Source: JAVBQU01 sp031548675
GTDB lineage: Bacteria > Bacteroidota > Bacteroidia > Bacteroidales > P3
Length of the DNA: 11,671 nucleotides
Direction of reading: 5' to 3'
Assembly: GCA_031548675.1 (NCBI GenBank)
Contig: JAVBQU010000014.1
Span: 1-11,671 of the forward strand
Shown here: one piece after another, positions 1-6,966 of the stretch
How positions within the stretch are numbered: the stretch's first letter is position 1
Layout: each line of letters opens with the position of its first letter
The notes under the pieces: model-generated
Database searches by the model: none
The model's input: the letters and a program-made list of their open reading frames with translations, nothing else
Told to the model about the DNA's origin: nothing
Translations under genes and position numbers: made by a program

Positions 1-2169
1 AGCGGTAGCCATGGTAATGCCGGCAGAAGGTCCGTCTTTAGGCGTAGCCCCTTCGGGAATATGAATATGAACATTGCTGTTTTCCAAGTCTTCGGTTGAA
101 ATACCAAGCAAGTCTGTGTGAGATTTTAAATATTCGAAAGCCAAAGTAGCCGATTCTTTCATCACATCGCCCAAGTTTCCGGTCATGGTAAGAGAACCTT
201 TTCCTTTGCTTGGGCTGATGCTGGCTTCTATAAATAGAATTTCGCCGCCTACGGCTGTCCATGCCAAGCCTGTTACTACACCTATTTCGGGTTTAGTTAA
301 TGATTTAGTATGATCGAAAATCGGCAAGCCCAGCATATCTCGTAAATCTTCAATTTTTACATCTATGCTTACCGTGCTTTTACCGGCAATTTCTATAGCT
401 TTTTTGCGGACAATTTTTCCGATGCTTTTTTCCAATTGGCGGACACCTGATTCACGGGTGTAATTTTCTATCACATTACGTATTACGGCATCGCTGATTT
501 CCAATTGCTTCGGTTTTACGCCATGTTCTTTTAATTGCTTGGGTACTAAATGCCGTTTGGCTATTTCTAGTTTTTCTTCTTCTATATAACCCGATACATC
601 AATCACTTCCATTCTGTCTTTAAGGGCAGGATGTACATTGCTTAACGAATTAGCCGTAGCGATAAAAAGGATTTTGGATAAATCATAATCAATCTCCAGA
701 TAATTATCATGGAAAGTAGTATTTTGTTCAGGATCTAATACTTCGAGCAAGGCAGATTGCGGGTCGCCGTTGTGTGACATTCCCATAATTTTATCAATTT
801 CGTCCAATACAAAAACCGGATTCGAAGATTGGGCTTTCTTGATATTTTGGATAATACGTCCGGGCATAGCTCCGATATACGTTTTGCGGTGTCCTCGTAT
901 TTCAGCTTCGTCGCGTAAGCCGCCCAGCGACATTCTGATATATTTTCTGCCTAAAGCCTCAGCGATTGATTTTCCCAAAGAAGTTTTTCCAACCCCCGGA
1001 GGTCCTACCAAACAAAGTATGGGAGATTTCATATCTTTTTTCAGTTTAAGAACCGCAATATATTCTACAATACGTTCTTTTACCTTATCCAAGCCAAAGT
1101 GATCTTTGTCTAATACATTTTGGGCATGCTGTAAATCAAAATTATCTTTGGTACATTCGTTCCAAGGCAGGTCGAGCAAGATGTTCAAATAGTTCAGTTG
1201 AACAGAATAATCAGGAGCACTTGGGTGGATGCGTTGTAATTTTTGAAGTTCTTTTTCAAAAACTTCTTGTACCGATTTTGTCCATTTTTTCTTTTCGGCT
1301 TTAGCTTTTAATGTGTTAACTTCTTCTTCGCCGGGTGTTCCGCCTAATTCTTCCTGAATCGTTTTCAGTTGCTGGTGCAGGAAAAAATCGCGTTGCTGTT
1401 TATCAATATCGCCTTTGGCTTTATTTTGTATTTCTTTTTTGAGGGTTAAAAGATGTAATTCTTTACTTAAGTGTTCAATCACAACTTTTATTCTTTCTTC
1501 CAAATCCCTAATCTCGAGTATATTTTGTTTTTCAATGGTATCGACATGCAGATTGGAAGAAACAAAATTTACCAGAAAACGGGGGCTGTCTATGTTTTTG
1601 ATAATAAACGAAGCTTCTTGAGGAACATTCGGATTGACATTGATAACTTGTACAGCCAAATCTTTAATAGTGGCTATCATGGCATCAAAAATTTCGCTCG
1701 ATTGGGGAATAGGATCAGCTTCGCGTACTACTTTGGCTGTTAAATAAGGCTCTGTCGCAATAGGTTCCAGCATCCGAAAACGTTGTTTACCTTGTATAAC
1801 CACCATTGTATTGCCGTCAGGCATTTTGAGTGTACGCAAAATATGGGCTACAGTTCCTACCGTGTACAGTCCGTCAAAATCAGGATCTTCGCTATTTCTA
1901 TCTTTTTGAGCTACAACTCCTATAGACGTTTTGTTGCGGTAAGCTTCTTCTATAACCCGAATGGATTTATCTCTTCCGGCTGTAATGGGCATTACAACTC
2001 CGGGAAATAACACCATATTTTTTAGAGGCAGTATGGGGAGCGATTCTGGAATTTCTTCCGAACTCATATTTTCTTCTTCTTCTGAAGAAAGTAAAGGAAT
2101 AAATTCCGCATTTTCGGCTCCCAATTCCGAAAAACTAAGCATGTCTATATTTTTCAATTCAAATCCCAT
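1..2169 (-). CDS. lon: ATP-dependent Lon protease (endopeptidase La), 3' end missing
   Basis: This encodes the N-terminal 723 residues of Lon, the cytosolic AAA+ serine protease that unfolds and degrades damaged and regulatory proteins. The frame is open from the ATG at 2167-2169 to the window edge. Visible in order: the Lon N-terminal substrate-binding domain (starting near LPILPLKNMVLFPG, about residues 43-56), a coiled central region, the AAA+ module with Walker A GPPGVGKT (residues 389-396) and Walker B LDEIDK (about 455-460), and the start of the protease domain with PKDGPSAG, where Ser715 is the expected nucleophile. The dyad lysine lies beyond the edge, so roughly 100 residues are missing compared with typical Lon length. 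No frameshift was seen. An acidic, Ser/Glu-rich stretch (about residues 20-40) precedes the Lon domain, as is common in Bacteroidota. The start has no Shine-Dalgarno match. The gene is divergent from exbB. Identification is very secure. Confidence 0.98.
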   Translation of the reverse strand, partial: MGFELKNIDMLSFSELGAENAEFIPLLSSEEEENMSSEEIPESLPILPLKNMVLFPGVVMPITAGRDKSIRVIEEAYRNKTSIGVVAQKDRNSEDPDFDGLYTVGTVAHILRTLKMPDGNTMVVIQGKQRFRMLEPIATEPYLTAKVVREADPIPQSSEIFDAMIATIKDLAVQVINVNPNVPQEASFIIKNIDSPRFLVNFVSSNLHVDTIEKQNILEIRDLEERIKVVIEHLSKELHLLTLKKEIQNKAKGDIDKQQRDFFLHQQLKTIQEELGGTPGEEEVNTLKAKAEKKKWTKSVQEVFEKELQKLQRIHPSAPDYSVQLNYLNILLDLPWNECTKDNFDLQHAQNVLDKDHFGLDKVKERIVEYIAVLKLKKDMKSPILCLVGPPGVGKTSLGKSIAEALGRKYIRMSLGGLRDEAEIRGHRKTYIGAMPGRIIQNIKKAQSSNPVFVLDEIDKIMGMSHNGDPQSALLEVLDPEQNTTFHDNYLEIDYDLSKILFIATANSLSNVHPALKDRMEVIDVSGYIEEEKLEIAKRHLVPKQLKEHGVKPKQLEISDAVIRNVIENYTRESGVRQLEKSIGKIVRKKAIEIAGKSTVSIDVKIEDLRDMLGLPIFDHTKSLTKPEIGVVTGLAWTAVGGEILFIEASISPSKGKGSLTMTGNLGDVMKESATLAFEYLKSHTDLLGISTEDLENSNVHIHIPEGATPKDGPSAGITMATA

Positions 2170-2343
2170 CAAATTCTTTATTAGTAATACCTTAGGTCTA
2201 TTTTATTAAGTAAATGCATTGGCTCTTTCAATTTAATTTAAGTCAAATCCGCCTTTCCTGCTTGTTAGAATAAAATCCATGAAATGTATTTTATCGGCGG
2301 AAGCCTATAATGCATATTATGTGTTTAGTATAAAACAAACCCA

Positions 2344-2374
2344 CAAAATTAAGGCTAATAATGTGATTTTACAA
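2344..2374 (-). promoter_or_regulatory. Putative lon promoter (Bacteroidota -33/-7 type)
   Basis: Read on the - strand, TTG (2374-2372), a 20-base spacer and TAATTTTG (2351-2344) match the Bacteroidota primary-sigma consensus TTG-N(about 19-21)-TAnnTTTG. Transcription would begin near 2338, leaving an untranslated leader of about 170 bases before the lon ATG. No CIRCE-type heat-shock operator was seen. Confidence 0.55.
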
Positions 2375-2436
2375 CTGTCTTTCAATAAACGACATTCTTT
2401 TTGTACACAAAATGCTTGGGGATAAATATATTATTC

Positions 2437-2462
2437 TTGTCAGAAAAAATTATGTAGATTTG
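2437..2462 (+). promoter_or_regulatory. Putative exbB promoter
   Basis: TAGATTTG at 2455-2462 is a full match to the Bacteroidota -7 element TAnnTTTG. A TTG at 2437-2439 lies upstream with a 15-base spacer, shorter than usual, so the -33 half is weak. The start would be near 2469, about 88 bases before the exbB ATG. The rest of the 387-bp lon/exbB gap (2170-2556) is A+T rich and shows no gene or RNA that I can recognise. Confidence 0.45.
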
Positions 2463-2556
2463 CAAAATCTATACTACATTGTGCTACATAGCAATTAGCA
2501 TCATGATTGTATTTATAAAAATGATAGTAATTTAAACAGATAAAAAATTAATTTCT

Positions 2557-3261
2557 ATGAACTTGTTATTCATCTTTCTGCAAGCAACAGGTATTTCAAC
2601 TCCTACAGCGGCTCCGGCTCCGGAAAGCCAAGTAATCCAAGAGAATTTTTTCACCCTTATGATGAAAGGGGGATGGGTTTTAGTACCTATTATTCTTTTA
2701 CTTTTTTTGGCTGTGTATGTGATTATTGAGCGTTGGCTGGTTTTAAAAAACGCCAAAAATAAAGATAAAATGTGGATTTCGCATGTAAGCGAACTTATCG
2801 CGGAGCAAAAAATGGAAAAAGCGTCTAAGTTTTGTTCAGATTTAAATACTTCTTCTTCACGGGTAGCTAATGCTGGAGTTGTAGAAATAGATCAGGATTT
2901 AGAAGAAATCGAAGAAGCCATTCAAATAGAATCCCGTCAGGAGATTAACAGATTGGAGTTAAGAATGAATTATTTAGGAATTACGGCTGCGATTGCTCCG
3001 ATGTTAGGGTTTTTGGGAACGATTTTTGGTGTAATTAAAATATTCTATAACATTGCTAAAACTAACGATTTGAATATTGCAACCATTTCTGATGGATTGT
3101 ACCAAAAAATGATTTGTTCCGGTGCAGGGCTTTTGGTTGGTATCGTAGCTTATGCGGGTTACTATATTCTAAACAGCAGGATAGACCGCATTATAAATCA
3201 AGTGGAAAAAGATTCTAATGAAATATTAAAAAGCATTCGGTTCTTTAAAAAGAACAGGTAA
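2557..3261 (+). CDS. exbB: MotA/TolQ/ExbB family proton channel protein
   Basis: This encodes a 234-aa inner-membrane protein of the ExbB/TolQ family, which with ExbD forms the proton-driven motor that energises TonB- or Tol-type envelope machines. Three membrane segments are visible: residues about 41-62 (WVLVPIILLLFLAVYVIIERW), 139-163 and 185-205. The loop between the first and second is a charged, Glu-rich cytoplasmic domain (about 64-135). The family signature APMLGFLGTIFGVI is at 147-160, followed by the third-helix MICSGAGLLVGIVAYAGYY. A short hydrophobic N-terminal stretch and a Pro/Ala linker (residues 1-25) precede the first main helix, a form seen in Bacteroidota ExbB proteins. exbD follows after 48 bases on the same strand, so the two are likely co-transcribed. 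TolQ is the alternative name; the fold assignment is secure, the precise partner is not. Confidence 0.93.
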   Translation: MNLLFIFLQATGISTPTAAPAPESQVIQENFFTLMMKGGWVLVPIILLLFLAVYVIIERWLVLKNAKNKDKMWISHVSELIAEQKMEKASKFCSDLNTSSSRVANAGVVEIDQDLEEIEEAIQIESRQEINRLELRMNYLGITAAIAPMLGFLGTIFGVIKIFYNIAKTNDLNIATISDGLYQKMICSGAGLLVGIVAYAGYYILNSRIDRIINQVEKDSNEILKSIRFFKKNR

Positions 3262-3309
3262 TTATTATTTTACCAATGCTAGTTTATAATGCTTTAAAAT
3301 TGTAAATAC

Positions 3310-3720
3310 ATGAAAATAGAACGAAGAAAGAGCAGAACGGCAGAAGTTTATACGTCATCGTTGAATGATATTATGTTTTTCTTGCTGTTATTTTTCTTAA
3401 TCATATCTACTATGGTTACGCCGTCGACTATTAAATTGATGCTTCCCAAAGCATCTGCGGCAAAGAATGTAACCATGAAAAAAACCGTGCAAATGGCAAT
3501 CACTAAAGATCTGCATTATTACATTAATAATAAAGAAGTGCCTTTTGACCAAATTGAACCTGTATTAGCCCAGCTTGTAAACACCAAGAAAGAGAGTGAG
3601 GAAATGAACGTAGTGTTGCAGGCAGATAAGGATTTAAGTTTACAGCAGGTTGTAGATGTTATTAATATTGGAAATAAGCTGCAAATTAAAATGGTGCTTT
3701 TTGCCAAGAAAGAAAAATAA
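3310..3720 (+). CDS. exbD: ExbD/TolR family biopolymer transport protein
   Basis: This encodes a 136-aa single-pass membrane protein that pairs with the ExbB upstream. A short basic N-terminus (MKIERRKSR) is followed by a transmembrane helix at about residues 18-40 (SLNDIMFFLLLFFLIISTMV). Its Asp20 corresponds to the conserved proton-carrying aspartate of ExbD/TolR. The remaining residues (about 45-136) form the periplasmic domain, including VVLQADKDLSLQQVVDVINI, typical of the family. Length is normal. Only one ExbD copy is present and no tonB follows: an intrinsic terminator stands about 20 bases after the stop. The TonB or Tol partner must therefore be encoded elsewhere. Confidence 0.93.
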   Translation: MKIERRKSRTAEVYTSSLNDIMFFLLLFFLIISTMVTPSTIKLMLPKASAAKNVTMKKTVQMAITKDLHYYINNKEVPFDQIEPVLAQLVNTKKESEEMNVVLQADKDLSLQQVVDVINIGNKLQIKMVLFAKKEK

Positions 3721-3740
3721 TTAAAGATAGTTTTGAATTA

Positions 3741-3772
3741 AACCATCTCAAAGTCTTTGGGGTGGTTTTTTC
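3741..3772 (+). terminator. Intrinsic terminator after exbBD
   Basis: AACCATCTC pairs with GGGGTGGTT (two G-U pairs), with the AAAG/CTTT bases between them extending the stem. A run of T (TTTTTTC) follows directly. It lies 20 bases after the exbD stop and ends the exbBD transcript ahead of the next gene. Confidence 0.85.
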
Positions 3773-3810
3773 TTATAATACGATATAAATTTACGAACCT
3801 ATAAATAAGG

Positions 3811-4659
3811 ATGGATATGAAAAAGTATTTCTTGATTTTATTGGTAATTATTGGGTCAAATATGGGTTTTGCCCAATCAACCCGCAGCTTGATTATCGGC
3901 ACTTATAATCTTCGGTATAACAACACAGGGGATAAGGATAATGCATGGACTTATCGAAAGGATAATGTAAAGGCTTTGGTACAATTTCATGGATTTGATA
4001 TTTTTGGCACACAGGAAGGCTATACCGACCAATTGAATGATTTGCTCGAAATGAAAGAATATTCTTATGTAGGAGTAGGGCGTGACGATGGAAAGGATGC
4101 CGGGGAACATTCGGCTATCTTCTATAGAAACGATCGTTTCCGGATTCTGGATTCGGGTAATTTTTGGTTGAGCGAAACCCCCAACATACCGGGTAAGGGC
4201 TGGGATGCTAAATGCTGTAACCGATTGTGTTCATGGGCTAAGTTCCAAGATTTTAATTCGAAAAAAGAATTCTATTTTTTTAATGTTCATTTTGACCACG
4301 AAGGAGCTGTTGCCCGGCGTGAGTCTGCAAAGCTGATGCTGAAACAAATTCATAAAATAGCCGGAAAGGGCATTGTAATTTGTACCGGAGATTTTAATGC
4401 TGTTCCAACAGATGAGCCGATACAAATTATGAGCAAGGACTTGCATGATTCGAAAACCATTTGCCAAACCACACCTTACGGACCTGATGGAACGTATAAT
4501 GATTTTGATTATAATTCGGAATTGACAAACAGAATTGATTATATATTTGTAAATGATAGGGTAGGGATTTTGAAATACGGGGTTTTGTCGGATTCTAAAA
4601 ACCGGAAGTTTTTTTCCGACCATCTGCCTGTAATGGTAAAGGCTTATTTTATTGAGTAA
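3811..4659 (+). CDS. Secreted endonuclease/exonuclease/phosphatase family hydrolase
   Basis: This encodes a 282-aa exported metal-dependent hydrolase of the EEP (DNase I-like) superfamily. A signal peptide covers residues 1-21, with likely cleavage in GFA-QS. Superfamily motifs in order: IIGTYNLRYNN (28-38), GTQEG with metal-binding Glu69, NVHFDHEG with catalytic His160, GDFNAVPTDEP with Asp194 and Asn196, NRIDYIFV, and SDHLPV with Asp270/His271 at the C-terminus. The full catalytic set is present, so the enzyme should be active. The substrate cannot be read from sequence: nucleic acid, sugar-phosphate or phospholipid head groups are all possible in this superfamily. Residues are numbered from the ATG at 3811. 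The ATG at 3817 (MKKYFLI...) may be the true start, because AAGG at 3807-3810 abuts 3811 but is well placed for 3817. The gene stands behind the exbBD terminator. Confidence 0.9.
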   Translation: MDMKKYFLILLVIIGSNMGFAQSTRSLIIGTYNLRYNNTGDKDNAWTYRKDNVKALVQFHGFDIFGTQEGYTDQLNDLLEMKEYSYVGVGRDDGKDAGEHSAIFYRNDRFRILDSGNFWLSETPNIPGKGWDAKCCNRLCSWAKFQDFNSKKEFYFFNVHFDHEGAVARRESAKLMLKQIHKIAGKGIVICTGDFNAVPTDEPIQIMSKDLHDSKTICQTTPYGPDGTYNDFDYNSELTNRIDYIFVNDRVGILKYGVLSDSKNRKFFSDHLPVMVKAYFIE

Positions 4660-4710
4660 ACAATATGAATTCAGAATTGTTATATATATCCATCTAACGA
4701 TAACGTAGAT

Positions 4711-5253
4711 ATGAAAAATATAAATTTGACATGGGTGCTTTTATTAGCTGTTTTAACTGCCGGGGCTCAAACCCAGAATTTGTACAGCTTTAAAACTAAA
4801 ACTATTGATGGGAAGCCTTTTAATTTAGCTTCGCTAAAGGGTAAAAAAGTTTTGGTGGTAAATGTGGCTTCTAAATGCGGATTAACGCCTCAATATAAAG
4901 AATTACAAGAGCTTTATACCAAATACGGCGGCGATAAGTTTACGATTATAGCTTTCCCTGCCAATAATTTTATGGGACAGGAACCGGGTACGGAAGAAGA
5001 GATTAAAGAATTTTGCACAGCGAATTATAATGTTACTTTTCCGATGATGCATAAAATTTCGGTACAAGGAAAAGACATGGATCCTATTTATCAATGGCTT
5101 ACTCAAAAGAGCAAAAACGGAAAAATGGATGCTCCTGTTCAATGGAACTTCCAAAAATTTTTGATAGACGAAAATGGCAACTTAGTCCAATCAATTTCAC
5201 CTAAAACGACGCCGATGTCGGATGAAATTGTAACTTGGATAGAAAGCAAGTAA
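4711..5253 (+). CDS. Glutathione peroxidase family thiol peroxidase, exported
   Basis: This encodes a 180-aa peroxidase of the glutathione peroxidase/thioredoxin-fold family, reducing hydrogen peroxide or organic hydroperoxides. It carries an N-terminal signal peptide (residues 1-19, ending AGA-QT), so it probably acts in the periplasm. The catalytic tetrad is visible: Cys56 in NVASKCGLTPQY, Gln90 in FPANNFMGQEPG, and Trp145/Asn146 in QWNFQKFL. The peroxidatic residue is cysteine, not selenocysteine. A second cysteine, Cys102 (KEFCTANY), sits where thioredoxin-dependent family members have their resolving cysteine, so thioredoxin-like proteins are the more likely reductants than glutathione (inference). 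The gene lies 51 bases after the EEP hydrolase on the same strand with no terminator between them; co-transcription is possible. Confidence 0.94.
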   Translation: MKNINLTWVLLLAVLTAGAQTQNLYSFKTKTIDGKPFNLASLKGKKVLVVNVASKCGLTPQYKELQELYTKYGGDKFTIIAFPANNFMGQEPGTEEEIKEFCTANYNVTFPMMHKISVQGKDMDPIYQWLTQKSKNGKMDAPVQWNFQKFLIDENGNLVQSISPKTTPMSDEIVTWIESK

Positions 5254-5276
5254 TGTATTCTTTCGTCTTTCAAAGG

Positions 5277-5320
5277 AAAGAGAGTGTTCAGTTTACTTTT
5301 TGAACACTCTCTTTTCTTTT
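5277..5320 (+). terminator. Strong intrinsic terminator after the peroxidase gene
   Basis: A 14-bp perfect stem, AAAGAGAGTGTTCA (5277-5290) with TGAACACTCTCTTT (5301-5314), encloses a 10-base loop and is followed by a T-rich tail. It closes the + strand block. The opposite strand also has a pyrimidine-rich tail, so it could stop the converging - strand transcript too. Confidence 0.88.
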
Positions 5321-5336
5321 GTGGTTTTGTATCAGT

Positions 5337-5438
5337 ATTATTGCAGGTTAAACCTGCTTTCAATATTTGGACTTGGGATGTATGCCTAAGTCTAGCAGGG
5401 TGTAGTACTTTTACTCAGTATTTGCCCAAATCAAATAG
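5337..5438. repeat. Direct repeat, copy 1 (about 102 bp)
   Basis: This segment matches 6865-6966 with 7 mismatches and two single-base indels by hand alignment, about 91% identity. It contains a perfect 7-bp inverted repeat GCAGGTT-A-AACCTGC (5343-5357) and a second small dyad, CTTGGG...CCTAAG. On the - strand its last part reads ...YLIWANTE-stop (stop at 5411-5413), echoing the FIWANTE C-terminus of the gene at 6940, but an upstream stop closes that frame at once. It therefore looks like the 3' relic of a lost gene related to the 327-aa gene. The remaining sequence to 5611 is very A+T rich, with no gene seen. Confidence 0.9.
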
Positions 5439-5611
5439 CTTTAATTCTAAACTAAATTCCAATATCTACTTGCTTTTTGTAAAGTAGGTCGTATTTCGTT
5501 TCAGTAATAATTATGTATAAACATTATTTTTATAATTCAAAATCACAAACAAATGCAATGATTATTGAAATTTATAACAAAAATACAATTTGGTAAATTA
5601 TCTCTAACTAT

Positions 5612-6718
5612 TTATTTAACTGGGGAACTATTCGTTGAATTAAGAAATCTCCAATAATCAGGAGGCTTATTGAATCCTATAACCTTAAATGAACTATCAT
5701 TAGTTTGCTTAACTGTTATAATAGCATAGTAATACATCTTTTGCGAACTACTTAACTTCCATTTTAATCTAATAGTATACACATTATTTACATAATGCAA
5801 AACTTTCATTTCGATATCATCCTCTATGAAACAATAATTCTCAATTTCATTATTAGAATAAGGGAATTTGTAAAAATACTTTAACATTCCCCAAAAAAAT
5901 GGTTGAAAGCTTGATGTACTAATTCTATTAAGTTTCCAATTATAATGCTCAATATTAGATGGAGGACGCTTATATACATACAACGGAACACCTCCATAAA
6001 TTTCATAATAATTATTCAATGCCTTTTTTATCAAATTTGTATCAACATAATTAGATAAATACATTGAATCTTCTGAAAAAGATATTGCTTTAACAAATGA
6101 ATTAACGAATACTTGTAACTTAGTTGAGTAATCTAATATTTGTTTTTTCAAAGGATTCGCTTGTACTGAATCTACATAATGTAGCCCTACTAAATTGTTT
6201 GTAACAAATAAATATGAAAACTGTCCTATAGATAATATCCCAACATTTTTTTCATTAAGCATCACATCATATATTTGTTTAAATTCCGCAGATGTCGCTA
6301 ATGGATGTTCATAATATCGTTTAAGATTCATCCTATAAGTTTGTCCTTGCTTTACTTTTTCTGTCTTAATACTTTCTCCTTTTATTGATATTATATAAAC
6401 ATATATATTGGTATCATGCAATCGAGTTGTTGCCCAAATACCATATCCTTGCTTGTATTTGTGAATATCAAAAACGGTAAAGGGGTAATATGACGTATCA
6501 TTGATTAGAAAATCCAAGCTATTGTGCTTCATTTCTTGCCAACCTGCTTCCAATGGATCTTTATAAATAGGCATAGAATCTCTACTATCACATTTATAAT
6601 TTATAGAGAGGAAGAGGGTCTTTGAATTATTACTAACTGCAAACAATTGCGTATAAGTTAATTGAAGTGCAAGTATAATAAACATCAAAATATATTTACA
6701 GATTTTTGATTGATTCAT
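5612..6718 (-). CDS. Exported protein of unknown function (candidate immunity protein)
   Basis: I do not recognise this family. The frame is also open from an ATG at 6745 (377 aa). I prefer the ATG at 6716-6718 (368 aa) because it lies one base after the stop of the small ORF at 6720-6815 and gives a compact signal peptide (MNQSKICKYILMFIILALQL..., likely cleavage after LFA, residue 27). There is no further membrane helix and no lipobox. The mature part is rich in Tyr, Asn, Lys and Phe with predicted alternating beta character, for example YYPFTVFDIHKYKQGYGIWA, and no enzymatic motif is evident. Base composition looks more A+T rich than the lon to peroxidase block. The gene is bracketed by the two 102-bp direct repeats, consistent with a cassette acquired or duplicated as a unit. 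Tight linkage to the remnant ORF suggests a former effector/immunity pair acting in the periplasm (inference). Confidence 0.82.
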   Translation of the reverse strand: MNQSKICKYILMFIILALQLTYTQLFAVSNNSKTLFLSINYKCDSRDSMPIYKDPLEAGWQEMKHNSLDFLINDTSYYPFTVFDIHKYKQGYGIWATTRLHDTNIYVYIISIKGESIKTEKVKQGQTYRMNLKRYYEHPLATSAEFKQIYDVMLNEKNVGILSIGQFSYLFVTNNLVGLHYVDSVQANPLKKQILDYSTKLQVFVNSFVKAISFSEDSMYLSNYVDTNLIKKALNNYYEIYGGVPLYVYKRPPSNIEHYNWKLNRISTSSFQPFFWGMLKYFYKFPYSNNEIENYCFIEDDIEMKVLHYVNNVYTIRLKWKLSSSQKMYYYAIITVKQTNDSSFKVIGFNKPPDYWRFLNSTNSSPVK

Positions 6719-6719
6719 T

Positions 6720-6815
6720 TTATGGCTTTCTTTCTGGTTTTTCATTAGGTGTGGTATTAGCTACGTTGTGATCTGCATCATATTTTTCATAATCCTCATG
6801 ATACTTAGGAATCAT
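6720..6815 (-). pseudogene. 31-codon remnant ORF, possible 3' end of a lost gene
   Basis: On the - strand, ATG at 6813-6815 opens MIPKYHEDYEKYDADHN, continues in a hydrophilic Pro/Glu/Lys-rich tail (...NEKPERKP), and stops with TAA at 6720-6722, one base before the preferred start of the exported gene. The frame stays open upstream through L-P-Y-S-S and into the repeat at 6865, so the 5' part has no coding character. Composition looks like genuine protein C-terminus rather than noise. The stop-to-start adjacency is typical of translationally coupled pairs. Its identity is unknown; it could equally be a very small real gene. Confidence 0.4.
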
Positions 6816-6837
6816 TAAAGGGTATGATGACCCTGTT

Positions 6838-6859
6838 CGGCAGAGGTTCTGCCTCTGTC
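6838..6859. repeat. Short palindrome beside direct repeat copy 2
   Basis: GGCAGA-GGT-TCTGCC and the overlapping CAGAGG-TTCTG-CCTCTG form alternative 6-bp stems. They lie just left of the 102-bp repeat and between it and the remnant ORF. Copy 1 of the repeat has no counterpart. Confidence 0.6.
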
Positions 6860-6864
6860 GCAGC

Positions 6865-6966
6865 ATTATTGCAGGTTTAATCAACCTTCAATATTCGGAC
6901 TTGGGCTGTATGCCTAAGTCTAGCAGGGTGTAGTACTTTTTACTCAGTATTTGCCCAAATAAATAG
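6865..6966. repeat. Direct repeat, copy 2 (about 102 bp), overlapping a gene 3' end
   Basis: This is the partner of 5337-5438, offset by 1,528 bases. Its first inverted repeat is degraded (GCAGGTTTAATCAACC), but the CTTGGG...CCTAAG dyad and the block TAGCAGGGTGTAGTACT are intact. The final 27 bases are the last codons (…LFIWANTE) and stop of the 327-aa gene, so the repeat includes coding sequence plus its 3' flank. Confidence 0.9.

Noticed and set aside
770..2209. Several + strand reading frames of 68-110 codons across the lon gene
   Set aside because: They lie antisense to a well-conserved Lon sequence and show no protein family features; they are shadows of the real gene.
5466..5487. CTACTT...AAGTAG hairpin as terminator of the exported gene
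   Set aside because: Only a 6-bp A+T-rich stem, with no T-run on the - strand after it.
5139..5487. Small frames on both strands around the peroxidase terminator
   Set aside because: They run across the peroxidase gene, its terminator hairpin and the direct repeat, with no independent coding evidence.
5337..6966. Insertion sequence or transposon bounded by the 102-bp repeats
   Set aside because: The repeats are direct and far longer than target duplications, and no transposase or integrase is encoded between them.
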